Assembly: GCA_003242255.1 (NCBI GenBank)
Contig: QGUT01000041.1
Span: 1 to 12,272, forward strand
Reading direction: 5' to 3'
DNA length: 12,272 nt
Source of the DNA: Bacillota bacterium
GTDB taxonomy: Bacteria; Bacillota; Thermosediminibacteria; Thermosediminibacterales; Thermosediminibacteraceae
In this document: in pieces, positions 1 to 5,777 of the stretch
Numbering within the stretch: the first letter of the stretch is position 1
Layout of the letters: each line of letters starts with the position of its first letter
Translations under genes and position numbers: made by a program
The notes under the pieces: model-generated
Database searches by the model: none
Told to the model about the DNA's origin: nothing
What the model saw: the letters and a program-made list of their open reading frames with translations, nothing else

Positions 1-36
1 CATAAATTTAACATGAGATAATTATATAAATTATTA

Positions 37-65
37 TAGAAAAAAGCGTAATTTTATTGTATAAT
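37..65 (+). promoter_or_regulatory. Probable sigma-A promoter of the rnf operon
   Basis: A perfect TATAAT at 60-65 is preceded, with a 17-base spacer, by TAGAAA at 37-42, which matches TTGACA at four of six positions. The predicted start near 72 leaves a leader of about 100 bases before rnfC. The stretch 1-171 holds no gene. It is AT-rich and contains one small dyad (GTGTA at 90-94, TACAC at 102-106) inside the leader. No riboswitch or terminator-like fold was seen. Confidence 0.5.
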
Positions 66-171
66 CTTTGATGTACGGTTGGTTAGTATGTGTATACTTT
101 GTACACCATTAAAATCTTATTTTTTTGCCTTTAAAAAGCTGGTTTTCCGATACCGGAGGGAGAGGTGAAGG

Positions 172-1488
172 ATGCTAAAAACTTTTAAGGGAGGAATCCA
201 TCCTCCTTATAATAAAGAGATGACGAAGCAAAAGCCGGTGGAAAAGGCAAAACTGCCGGCAAAAGTCGTAATACCTTTAAGTCAGCATGTGGGGGCGCCC
301 TGCGAGCCCATCGTCAAAGTGGGCGATATGGTCAAGGTAGGCCAGAAAATCGGAGAGGCCAAGGCTTTCGTATCGGCTCCGGTGCACTCCAGCGTTTCGG
401 GCAAGGTGGTGGCGGTCGAACCGAGGCTCCATGCCAGCGGGGCCTACGTGATGTCCGTTGTGATAGAGTCTGACGGCCTGGATGAAATATACGAAGGCGT
501 AAAGCCGCCCAAACCTTTGGAGGAACTTTCGCCCGATGAGATAAAGAATCTCATCAGAGAAGCTGGAATCGTTGGGATGGGCGGCGCCGGTTTTCCGACC
601 CAGGTAAAACTTTCGCCCCCTGCGGACAAAAAAATTGACACCGTTATTGTAAACGGAGCAGAATGCGAGCCATACCTTACCGCTGACCACCGTCTGATGG
701 TGGAAAGGCCGGAAGATGTGGTTTTGGGACTCAGGGCCATCATGAAGGCGACCGGGGTGAGCAAAGCCTACATCGGAATAGAAGACAACAAGCCTGATGC
801 CCTGGAAGCCATGAAAGCCGCCGTTAAAGGCTTAAGCGGCATAGAGGTGGTCCCCCTTGCCACCAAGTACCCCCAGGGCGGAGAAAAGCAACTCATAAAT
901 GCCATAACCGGCAGGGAAGTTCCGTCCGGAGGGCTTCCCATGGATGTGGGCGTGATAGTCGACAATGCGGGCACCTGCGCGGCCATAGCTAACGTTTTGA
1001 AGACCGGTATGCCGCTCGTCGAGAGGATCACGACGGTTACCGGCTCCGGCGTGAAAGAGCCCAAGAACCTGCTGGTGAGGATAGGAACTCCTGTGGGAGA
1101 GTTGATTGAGCAGTGCGGGGGTTTTGCAGGGGAACCCGGCAAAGTCATCATGGGCGGGCCCATGATGGGGCTTTCCCAGTCTTCGCTGGAAGTTCCGGTG
1201 ATGAAAGGAACGTCGGGCGTTCTGGTGCTTCAAAAGTCCGAAGTGAAAGCTGTTGAATCGATGCCATGCATAAGGTGCGCGCGTTGCGTGGACGCATGTC
1301 CGATCCGGCTTTTGCCGACCCACATTGCCAAACTCGCGGAAAGAGGCAGGTGGGCCGATGCTGAGCGGTACCACGCTTTAGACTGCATCGAATGCGGCTG
1401 CTGTGCTTATGTGTGTCCTGCTCATATTCCTCTTACCCAACTCATCAGGCTTGCCAAGAACCATATACTGGCTTCTAAAAAGAAGTAA
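172..1488 (+). CDS. rnfC: Rnf complex subunit RnfC (NADH-binding, iron-sulfur)
   Basis: This is the peripheral cytoplasmic subunit of the ferredoxin:NAD+ oxidoreductase, the expected site of NAD+ reduction or NADH oxidation. The 438 residues open with the family start FKGGIHPP, then a lipoyl-like hairpin domain (about 30-100). Next comes a nucleotide/FMN-binding fold related to the 51-kDa subunit of complex I, with GMGGAGFP (135-142) and NGAECEPYLT (161-170). An SLBB-like region follows. The C-terminus carries two [4Fe-4S] motifs, Cys366/369/372/376 and Cys405/408/411/415. The length is typical of clostridial RnfC; the long tail of proteobacterial forms is absent. The ATG follows GAGGTGA (162-168) at good spacing. 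It is first in the rnfCDGEAB operon, 45 bases before rnfD. Confidence 0.97.
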   Translation: MLKTFKGGIHPPYNKEMTKQKPVEKAKLPAKVVIPLSQHVGAPCEPIVKVGDMVKVGQKIGEAKAFVSAPVHSSVSGKVVAVEPRLHASGAYVMSVVIESDGLDEIYEGVKPPKPLEELSPDEIKNLIREAGIVGMGGAGFPTQVKLSPPADKKIDTVIVNGAECEPYLTADHRLMVERPEDVVLGLRAIMKATGVSKAYIGIEDNKPDALEAMKAAVKGLSGIEVVPLATKYPQGGEKQLINAITGREVPSGGLPMDVGVIVDNAGTCAAIANVLKTGMPLVERITTVTGSGVKEPKNLLVRIGTPVGELIEQCGGFAGEPGKVIMGGPMMGLSQSSLEVPVMKGTSGVLVLQKSEVKAVESMPCIRCARCVDACPIRLLPTHIAKLAERGRWADAERYHALDCIECGCCAYVCPAHIPLTQLIRLAKNHILASKKK

Positions 1489-1511
1489 CGGATAATATAG
1501 TTTTATTGCAA

Positions 1512-1530
1512 AAATACCGAGGAGGTATTT
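1512..1530 (+). promoter_or_regulatory. Hairpin over the rnfD ribosome binding site
   Basis: A perfect 7-base inverted repeat (AAATACC 1512-1518, GGTATTT 1524-1530) closes a 5-base loop. The rnfD Shine-Dalgarno GGAGGT (1521-1526) lies partly in the loop and partly in the 3' arm, three bases before the ATG at 1534. Folding would limit ribosome access. This is the longest gap inside the rnf operon. The repeat is directly visible; a regulatory role is inference. Confidence 0.35.
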
Positions 1531-1533
1531 CCG

Positions 1534-2457
1534 ATGGGACAATATAGGTTTACGATCGCGTCTTCCCCGCACATCCACTCGGGGGAAAGCGTTCAGAGGA
1601 TAATGTTCAGCGTGGCCGGCGCCCTTCTCCTGCCGACGATAGCGGGAATTTATTTTTACGGGATTAAGGCTCTGATACTCGTTGTGACCACCACGCTGGC
1701 GGCGGTGATCACCGAAGCCATCTTCCAGAAACTCCGGGGTAAACCGATTACCGTGTGGGACGGCAGCGCCGTTGTAACGGGAATTCTTCTCGCTTTGAAT
1801 CTGCCACCGGGACTGCCGCTGTGGATGGCGGTGGTAGGTGCTGCAGTAGCCATATCTCTCGGGAAACAGATATACGGCGGATTGGGCACTAATCCCTTTA
1901 ACCCAGCACTAATAGGTAGGGTATTTTTGATGATCACATTCCCCGTGCAGATGACGACCTGGATAAATCCAGTGGACGGCACCACGGGCGCAACGCCCCT
2001 GGCACTTTTAAAAATGCAGGGCGTCTCGACCGATTATATGAGTCTTTTTCTCGGAAACGTGGGCGGTTCCATGGGAGAAACTTCGGCCTTGATGATAATA
2101 TTGGGCGGATTGTACCTCTTGTATAAGGGATACATCGACTGGACCATACCGGCGGGCTACCTGGGGACGGTGGCGGTGCTTTCATTGTTACTGGGAAAGG
2201 ACCCGATATTCCAGTTATTGTCGGGCGGCCTCATGCTCGGAGCCTTTTTCATGGCTACCGATATGGTCACCACTCCCATCACCCGGTTGGGGAGAATAAT
2301 TTTCGGGATCGGAGCTGGAATATTTACGGTAATAATAAGGTTTTACGGAGGATATCCAGAAGGCGTGTCTTTTTCGATACTGCTAATGAACGCCTTTACG
2401 CCTGTTATCAATAGGTACACGGTGCCCAAGATCTACGGGGAGGTGAAGGCCAGATGA
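1534..2457 (+). CDS. rnfD: Rnf complex subunit RnfD (membrane flavoprotein)
   Basis: This integral membrane subunit, homologous to NqrB, carries a covalently bound FMN through a phosphoester to threonine. The flavinylation motif is visible as DGTTGATPL (148-156), and Thr154 is the expected attachment residue by family precedent. The protein has 307 residues and many hydrophobic segments (about 25-60, 78-110, 122-138, 183-260). The N-terminus SSPHIHSGES is characteristic of RnfD/NqrB. The ATG at 1534 is set by GGAGGT at 1521. The stop overlaps the rnfG start (ATGA at 2454-2457), so the two are probably translationally coupled. Flavinylation needs an ApbE-type flavin transferase, which is not encoded in this window. 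Confidence 0.97.
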   Translation: MGQYRFTIASSPHIHSGESVQRIMFSVAGALLLPTIAGIYFYGIKALILVVTTTLAAVITEAIFQKLRGKPITVWDGSAVVTGILLALNLPPGLPLWMAVVGAAVAISLGKQIYGGLGTNPFNPALIGRVFLMITFPVQMTTWINPVDGTTGATPLALLKMQGVSTDYMSLFLGNVGGSMGETSALMIILGGLYLLYKGYIDWTIPAGYLGTVAVLSLLLGKDPIFQLLSGGLMLGAFFMATDMVTTPITRLGRIIFGIGAGIFTVIIRFYGGYPEGVSFSILLMNAFTPVINRYTVPKIYGEVKAR

Positions 2458-2996
2458 ACGAATATATGCGAATGATCGTGGTTCTGACGGTTATATCCAT
2501 TGTAGCGGGAGCGGCCCTTGCTTTCACTTATGAGGCTACCAATCCGAAAATACAGGAACAAGAAAGACAGGCCTTGGAGCAAGCTGTAATGAATGTGATT
2601 CCAGGGACTGAAAAGATGGAAACCGTCGAAAAAGACGGCATGACCTTCTACATTGGAATGGACGGCCAGGGGAATAAAAAAGGCATCGCTTTCAAGACGA
2701 CAGGGTCGGGCTTTAGCGGACCTATAGAGATAATGGTGGGCTATGACCCTAAAGAAGGAAAACTTACCGGAATAGAAATTCTGTCGATGTCCGAGACGCC
2801 GGGCCTTGGGGCCAAGATAAAAGAGCCGTCCTTCACCGATCAATTCAAAGGTAAATCGGTAAACGACGAATTTGCCCCAAAGAAGGATGTACAGGTGATA
2901 ACTGGTGCTACGATTTCTCCTACGGCGGTGGCCAATGCAATTAAGACATCGCTGGACAAGGTGACAGAAATATATCCCGTAGGAGGCGATTATTGA
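2454..2996 (+). CDS. rnfG: Rnf complex subunit RnfG (extracytoplasmic FMN subunit)
   Basis: This 180-residue FMN-binding subunit is anchored by one N-terminal helix (about 7-24), with the bulk outside the membrane. The flavinylation motif TGAT lies at 150-153, with Thr153 as the expected FMN-bearing residue. SETPGLGAKI (113-122) is the conserved RnfG/NqrC segment. It passes electrons between the membrane clusters and RnfD in the accepted Rnf scheme. It overlaps rnfD by four bases, and its stop TGA shares an A with the rnfE ATG, so the D-G-E block is probably translated in a coupled way. The length matches clostridial RnfG. Confidence 0.96.
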   Translation: MNEYMRMIVVLTVISIVAGAALAFTYEATNPKIQEQERQALEQAVMNVIPGTEKMETVEKDGMTFYIGMDGQGNKKGIAFKTTGSGFSGPIEIMVGYDPKEGKLTGIEILSMSETPGLGAKIKEPSFTDQFKGKSVNDEFAPKKDVQVITGATISPTAVANAIKTSLDKVTEIYPVGGDY

Positions 2997-3598
2997 TGGG
3001 TCAACTGGTTAAGGATTTTATCAACGGTTTGTGGAATGAAAACCCCATATTCCGCATGGTCATCGGTATATGTTCATCGCTGGCGGTCACCACTGCTGCC
3101 CAAAACGGTGTGGCAATGGGATTGGCCCTTACTTTTGTGCTGACCTGTTCCAGCGTACTCGTGTCTCTGCTGAGGAGCATCATCCCCGACAAAGTCAGGA
3201 TACCCTGCTACATCATCGTCATCGCCACCTTTACCACAGTGGTCGACCTCACGATGAAAGCCTATTTTCCCTCGCTTTACGAAGTGATGGGTATATTTAT
3301 ACCCCTTATAGTTGTCAACTGCATTGTACTCGCCAGGGCTGAGGCATTTGCCTCAAAGGTCGGCCCGATACGGGCTGTAGCCGATGCACTGGGCATGGGC
3401 CTCGGATACGCGTGGGCCATAACCCTCATCAGCATCATAAGAGAGATCTTTGGTTCCGGAACGCTGTTCGGCGTCAAAGTATTGGGAGAGAGCTTTACCC
3501 AGTGGGTCATAATGCTGCTGCCTCCCGGAGCCTTTTTAGTGATGGGCATCCTGGTAGGTGTGATGAATATGATCGCACGCAAGACGGCCAGCCATTAA
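2996..3598 (+). CDS. rnfE: Rnf complex subunit RnfE (membrane)
   Basis: This is a hydrophobic subunit of about six helices, homologous to NqrD and paired with RnfA as an inverted-topology pair inside the membrane. Cys26 (IGICSSLA) and Cys109 (VVNCIVLARAEAFAS) sit at the places where the family provides half of the ligands of an intramembrane [2Fe-2S] cluster shared with RnfA. I chose the ATG at 2996, giving 200 residues (MGQLVKDF), over a TTG one codon upstream. AGGAGG at 2981-2986 lies 9 bases before the ATG, and the TGATG overlap with the rnfG stop is a usual coupling arrangement. The TTG cannot be excluded and would add one residue. Confidence 0.95.
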   Translation: MGQLVKDFINGLWNENPIFRMVIGICSSLAVTTAAQNGVAMGLALTFVLTCSSVLVSLLRSIIPDKVRIPCYIIVIATFTTVVDLTMKAYFPSLYEVMGIFIPLIVVNCIVLARAEAFASKVGPIRAVADALGMGLGYAWAITLISIIREIFGSGTLFGVKVLGESFTQWVIMLLPPGAFLVMGILVGVMNMIARKTASH

Positions 3599-3613
3599 GG
3601 GAGGTGACGTCGA

Positions 3614-4201
3614 ATGTTGAAGGATTTAGCATTTTTAGTTGTAGGAACAGTGCTGGTCAACAATTTCGTGTTTGCGAGGTTTCTCGGCCAGTGTCCTTTT
3701 CTCGGAGTATCTAGTAAATTGGAAACTTCCATCGGCATGGGGATGGCTACCACTTTTGTTCTGACGATGACGGCGGTGGCTGCCTATTTTATCCAGTACT
3801 ATATACTGGAGCCTTTCGGGCTATCGGCATTTTTACAGATCGTCTCCTTTATTCTCGTCATCGCATCGCTGGTCCAGCTGGTAGAAATGATCGTGTTGAA
3901 AATCAGCCCTACCATGTACAACGCTTTTGGAATTTACTTGCCCTTGATTACTACAAACTGTATAGTGCTGGCTGTCGCCCTTTTGATTCCACAGAAAGGC
4001 TACAACTTCATAGAAAGCATCGTCTTCGGCCTGAGTGCCGGCCTTGGTTTTACGCTGGCCCTCATATTGATGGCTGGTATCCGCGAAGACCTGGAGTTTG
4101 CAGATGTGCCGGAGGCCCTTAGAGGTCCTGCCATAGTGTTCCTTACAGCCGGATTGCTCGCGATGATCTTTTTAGGGTTTACGGGTTTGGTTCCGCTATG
4201 A
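3614..4201 (+). CDS. rnfA: Rnf complex subunit RnfA (membrane)
   Basis: This is the membrane partner of RnfE, homologous to NqrE, with about six helices in 195 residues. The family signature NNFVFARFLGQCPFLGVS (16-33) contains Cys27. TTNCIVLA (113-120) contains Cys116. Together with the RnfE cysteines these are the expected ligands of the intramembrane [2Fe-2S] centre. GGGAGGTGA (3599-3607) precedes the ATG. The gene starts 15 bases after rnfE and ends 16 bases before the rnfB start, so it sits firmly inside the operon. The sequence does not reveal whether the complex pumps Na+ or H+. Confidence 0.97.
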   Translation: MLKDLAFLVVGTVLVNNFVFARFLGQCPFLGVSSKLETSIGMGMATTFVLTMTAVAAYFIQYYILEPFGLSAFLQIVSFILVIASLVQLVEMIVLKISPTMYNAFGIYLPLITTNCIVLAVALLIPQKGYNFIESIVFGLSAGLGFTLALILMAGIREDLEFADVPEALRGPAIVFLTAGLLAMIFLGFTGLVPL

Positions 4202-4217
4202 TTTGGAGGTGAAGAAA

Positions 4218-5252
4218 GTGGCAAATACTATCATAACTTCAATATTGAGCATGGGAGGATTGGGTTTGGCGATGGGCGCCGGCCTCGTGCTCGCGTCCAA
4301 GAAGTTCGCTGTGGAAACAGACCCAAGGGTGGATTCCGTGCTGGAGGCTTTGCCCGGTGCTAACTGCGGCGCCTGCGGTTATCCCGGGTGCGGAGGCCTT
4401 GCGAGAGCTATTGTCGATGGGAAAGCTCCCGTCAACGCCTGTCTGGTCGGGGGCGAAGCTGTGGCCAAAAAAGTCGCAAAAATCATGGGAGTGTCCGACG
4501 TAGGTGCAGCCGGGGATAGGAAGGTGGCTCGGGTCCTGTGCCAGGGAGGTAAGGAAGAGGCCAAATTTAAAGCCGAGTACACCGGAGTAAAGTCCTGCCG
4601 GGCTGCATCCATGGTGAACAGCGGTCCCAAAGCCTGTCCCTTTGCCTGCATAGGATTTGGCGATTGCGAAAAGGTATGTCCCGTAGGGGCCATAACCATG
4701 GGCGAAAAGGGCCTGCCCGTAATCGACGAAGAAAAATGCACCGGCTGCGGGTTGTGCGTCAAGGAATGCCCGAAGATGGTGATTTCCCTTTCGCCCGAAA
4801 AAAACGAAGTGCACGTGCGCTGCAGGGCTACAATGAAGGGAAAGGATACCAGGGATGCCTGCAAGGTGGGATGCATTGCCTGCAAGCAGTGCGAAAAGGT
4901 ATGTCCCTTCGATGCCATTCACGTGGTAAACAACGTGGCGGTAATAGATTACGAAAAGTGCCGCAACTGCATGAAGTGCGTTGAAAAGTGTCCGACCAAG
5001 GCGATTACCTCGGCTTTCGCCAAGAGGAAGAAAGCAGTCATCAATGACACCTGCATCGGGTGCACCATCTGCGCCAAAAACTGCCCGGTAAATGCCATAT
5101 CGGGTGAGGTCAAGAAAAAACACGAGGTCAATGCGGAGCTCTGCATAGGCTGCAGCATCTGCGCGGAAAAGTGCCCCAAGGGTGCAATAGCGATGGTCCG
5201 GAGTGAAGGCGATATAAAAACCAGTAGCTGCAACGCATGCGCTGAGGTATAA
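4218..5252 (+). CDS. rnfB: Rnf complex subunit RnfB (polyferredoxin, ferredoxin entry)
   Basis: This subunit takes electrons from reduced ferredoxin. The 344 residues begin with one membrane anchor (about 5-27). An Fe-S domain follows with Cys50, 53, 58 and 75 in the family pattern (CGACGYPGC). Then come six ferredoxin-type motifs, roughly three 2[4Fe-4S] modules: Cys140/144/150/154, 174/177/180/184, 219/222/225/229, 248/251/254/258, 279/282/285/289 and 309/312/315/319. There is an unassigned CxxC at 338-341. Such multi-ferredoxin RnfB tails are typical of Clostridia; the proteobacterial form is much shorter. I place the start at GTG 4218, because GGAGGTGA (4205-4212) is its ribosome binding site. 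An upstream in-frame TTG at 4203 overlaps that site and has none of its own. It is last in the operon, before a strong terminator. Confidence 0.95.
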   Translation: MANTIITSILSMGGLGLAMGAGLVLASKKFAVETDPRVDSVLEALPGANCGACGYPGCGGLARAIVDGKAPVNACLVGGEAVAKKVAKIMGVSDVGAAGDRKVARVLCQGGKEEAKFKAEYTGVKSCRAASMVNSGPKACPFACIGFGDCEKVCPVGAITMGEKGLPVIDEEKCTGCGLCVKECPKMVISLSPEKNEVHVRCRATMKGKDTRDACKVGCIACKQCEKVCPFDAIHVVNNVAVIDYEKCRNCMKCVEKCPTKAITSAFAKRKKAVINDTCIGCTICAKNCPVNAISGEVKKKHEVNAELCIGCSICAEKCPKGAIAMVRSEGDIKTSSCNACAEV

Positions 5253-5261
5253 TAGACTTTA

Positions 5262-5298
5262 AAAAGCGGGAGGAAAACCTCCCGCTTTTGTTTTTTTA
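5262..5298 (+). terminator. Rho-independent terminator of the rnf operon
   Basis: A perfect 12-base stem (5262-5273 with 5278-5289) closes an AAAA loop. It is GC-rich in its upper part and followed by G and a run of seven T. It starts 10 bases after the rnfB stop. Confidence 0.95.
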
Positions 5299-5444
5299 TT
5301 TTCGGTTTTTACTAAAGGCTACACTTTGGTATCCACCTGTCTTACATAATTTTATCATTCCTGAGGGATATGTTTATTAAGCAAATGAATCATGGTTTTA
5401 ATTGGAGCAAAAAGGTTGCCTATCTGACTCATAGCGGATTGCGC

Positions 5445-5473
5445 TTGACAAATCAAAAGGGGTTCTGTATTAT
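5445..5473 (+). promoter_or_regulatory. Sigma-A promoter upstream of the 31-codon Cys-Cys gene
   Basis: A perfect TTGACA at 5445-5450, a spacer of exactly 17 bases, then TATTAT at 5468-5473 (one mismatch), directly preceded by TG. The predicted start near 5480 gives an 80-base leader before the small gene at 5562. The dyad at 5490-5512 lies in that leader. Confidence 0.75.
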
Positions 5474-5489
5474 TAAATAAAAACCGATA

Positions 5490-5512
5490 ATTCTTATCTA
5501 AATACTAAGAAT
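5490..5512 (+). promoter_or_regulatory. Dyad just downstream of the promoter (possible operator)
   Basis: ATTCTTA (5490-5496) and TAAGAAT (5506-5512) form a perfect 7-base inverted repeat around 9 bases. It lies about +10 to +33 from the predicted start, a roadblock position for a repressor. It does not match the CsoR-type palindrome found before copA, so any regulator would be a different one. AT-rich arms of this length can arise by chance. Confidence 0.3.
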
Positions 5513-5561
5513 AGCTTGAGACAGCTCGTGCATATGTGGGAAATGAAAGGAGCGATTTGCA

Positions 5562-5657
5562 ATGCCAAATATCCTACTGCTGTTGATGGGAGCATGTCTG
5601 TTCGTCTGGCTCTTTGGAAGAGGCGGGTGCTGCGGAGGGCGCGGCGGAAGGCTGTGA
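5562..5657 (+). CDS. 31-residue membrane micropeptide with Gly-rich Cys-Cys tail
   Basis: The product has a single hydrophobic helix (about 3-18, ending VWLF) followed by a basic, glycine-rich tail GRGGCCGGRGGRL (19-31) holding adjacent cysteines 23-24. A third cysteine is at position 12, inside the helix. AAAGGAG (5546-5552) lies 9 bases before the ATG, and a consensus promoter stands upstream, so translation is plausible despite the size. I do not recognise a named family. It resembles in style the small Cys- or His-rich membrane peptides found beside metal transporters, and copA follows 120 bases downstream. A role in copper binding or in modulating the ATPase is inference. A chance frame is possible but unlikely given the promoter, ribosome binding site and membrane-like composition. 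Confidence 0.6.
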   Translation: MPNILLLLMGACLFVWLFGRGGCCGGRGGRL

Positions 5658-5684
5658 GTTATGGGGCAGGGCGCCTCTTTTTTT
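5635..5684 (+). terminator. Possible weak terminator after the 31-codon gene
   Basis: GAGGGCGC (5635-5642) can pair with GCGCCTC (5671-5677) with one bulged G, followed by seven T (5678-5684). The loop is long (28 bases) and the left arm lies inside the coding end. If real, it would separate the small gene from copA, which has its own promoter. Confidence 0.3.
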
Positions 5685-5697
5685 CTTAGTGCGGTGG

Positions 5698-5726
5698 TTG
5701 ACATTCTTTTTGAAAGAGAATATAAT
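5698..5726 (+). promoter_or_regulatory. Consensus sigma-A promoter of copA
   Basis: Both hexamers are perfect: TTGACA at 5698-5703 and TATAAT at 5721-5726, with a 17-base spacer. The predicted start is near 5733. Such a strong promoter needs tight control, which fits the CsoR-type palindrome directly downstream. Confidence 0.92.
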
Positions 5727-5737
5727 GAAAACAGAAG

Positions 5738-5754
5738 ATACCCCCATGGGGTAT
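5738..5754 (+). promoter_or_regulatory. CsoR-type copper operator of copA
   Basis: ATACCCC-CAT-GGGGTAT is a perfect 7-base inverted repeat around 3 bases. It matches the known Firmicutes CsoR pattern of a TACCC half-site facing GGGTA. It covers about +6 to +22 from the predicted start, so bound repressor would block initiation or early elongation. Copper binding to CsoR would release it. The csoR gene itself is not in this window. Family recognition is by motif only. Confidence 0.85.
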
Positions 5755-5777
5755 ACCGATCGCTGGGAGGGGTAATA

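Larger units (their letters stand above)
5299..5561 (+). other. AT-rich spacer between rnfB and the copper island
   Basis: With the terminator, this makes a gap of about 310 bases between rnfB and the first copper-island gene. It holds a consensus promoter (5445-5473) and a dyad (5490-5512), listed separately. It also contains an unsupported 36-codon frame (ATG 5370 to TAA 5480) with a poorly spaced AGGG in front. No RNA gene, insertion sequence or riboswitch was recognised. Confidence 0.6.

Noticed and set aside
1..171. Rex (NADH-sensing) site before rnf
   Set aside because: No TTGTGA/TCACAA- or TTGTTAA/TTAACAA-like palindrome is present.
4239..5123. Long - strand frame of 294 codons
   Set aside because: It is antisense to the cysteine-rich rnfB and reflects its codon pattern only.
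5661..5777. N-terminal extension of CopA by 39 residues
   Set aside because: The extension would include the promoter and CsoR-type operator. A strong ribosome binding site precedes the ATG at 5778, where the family-typical N-terminus begins.
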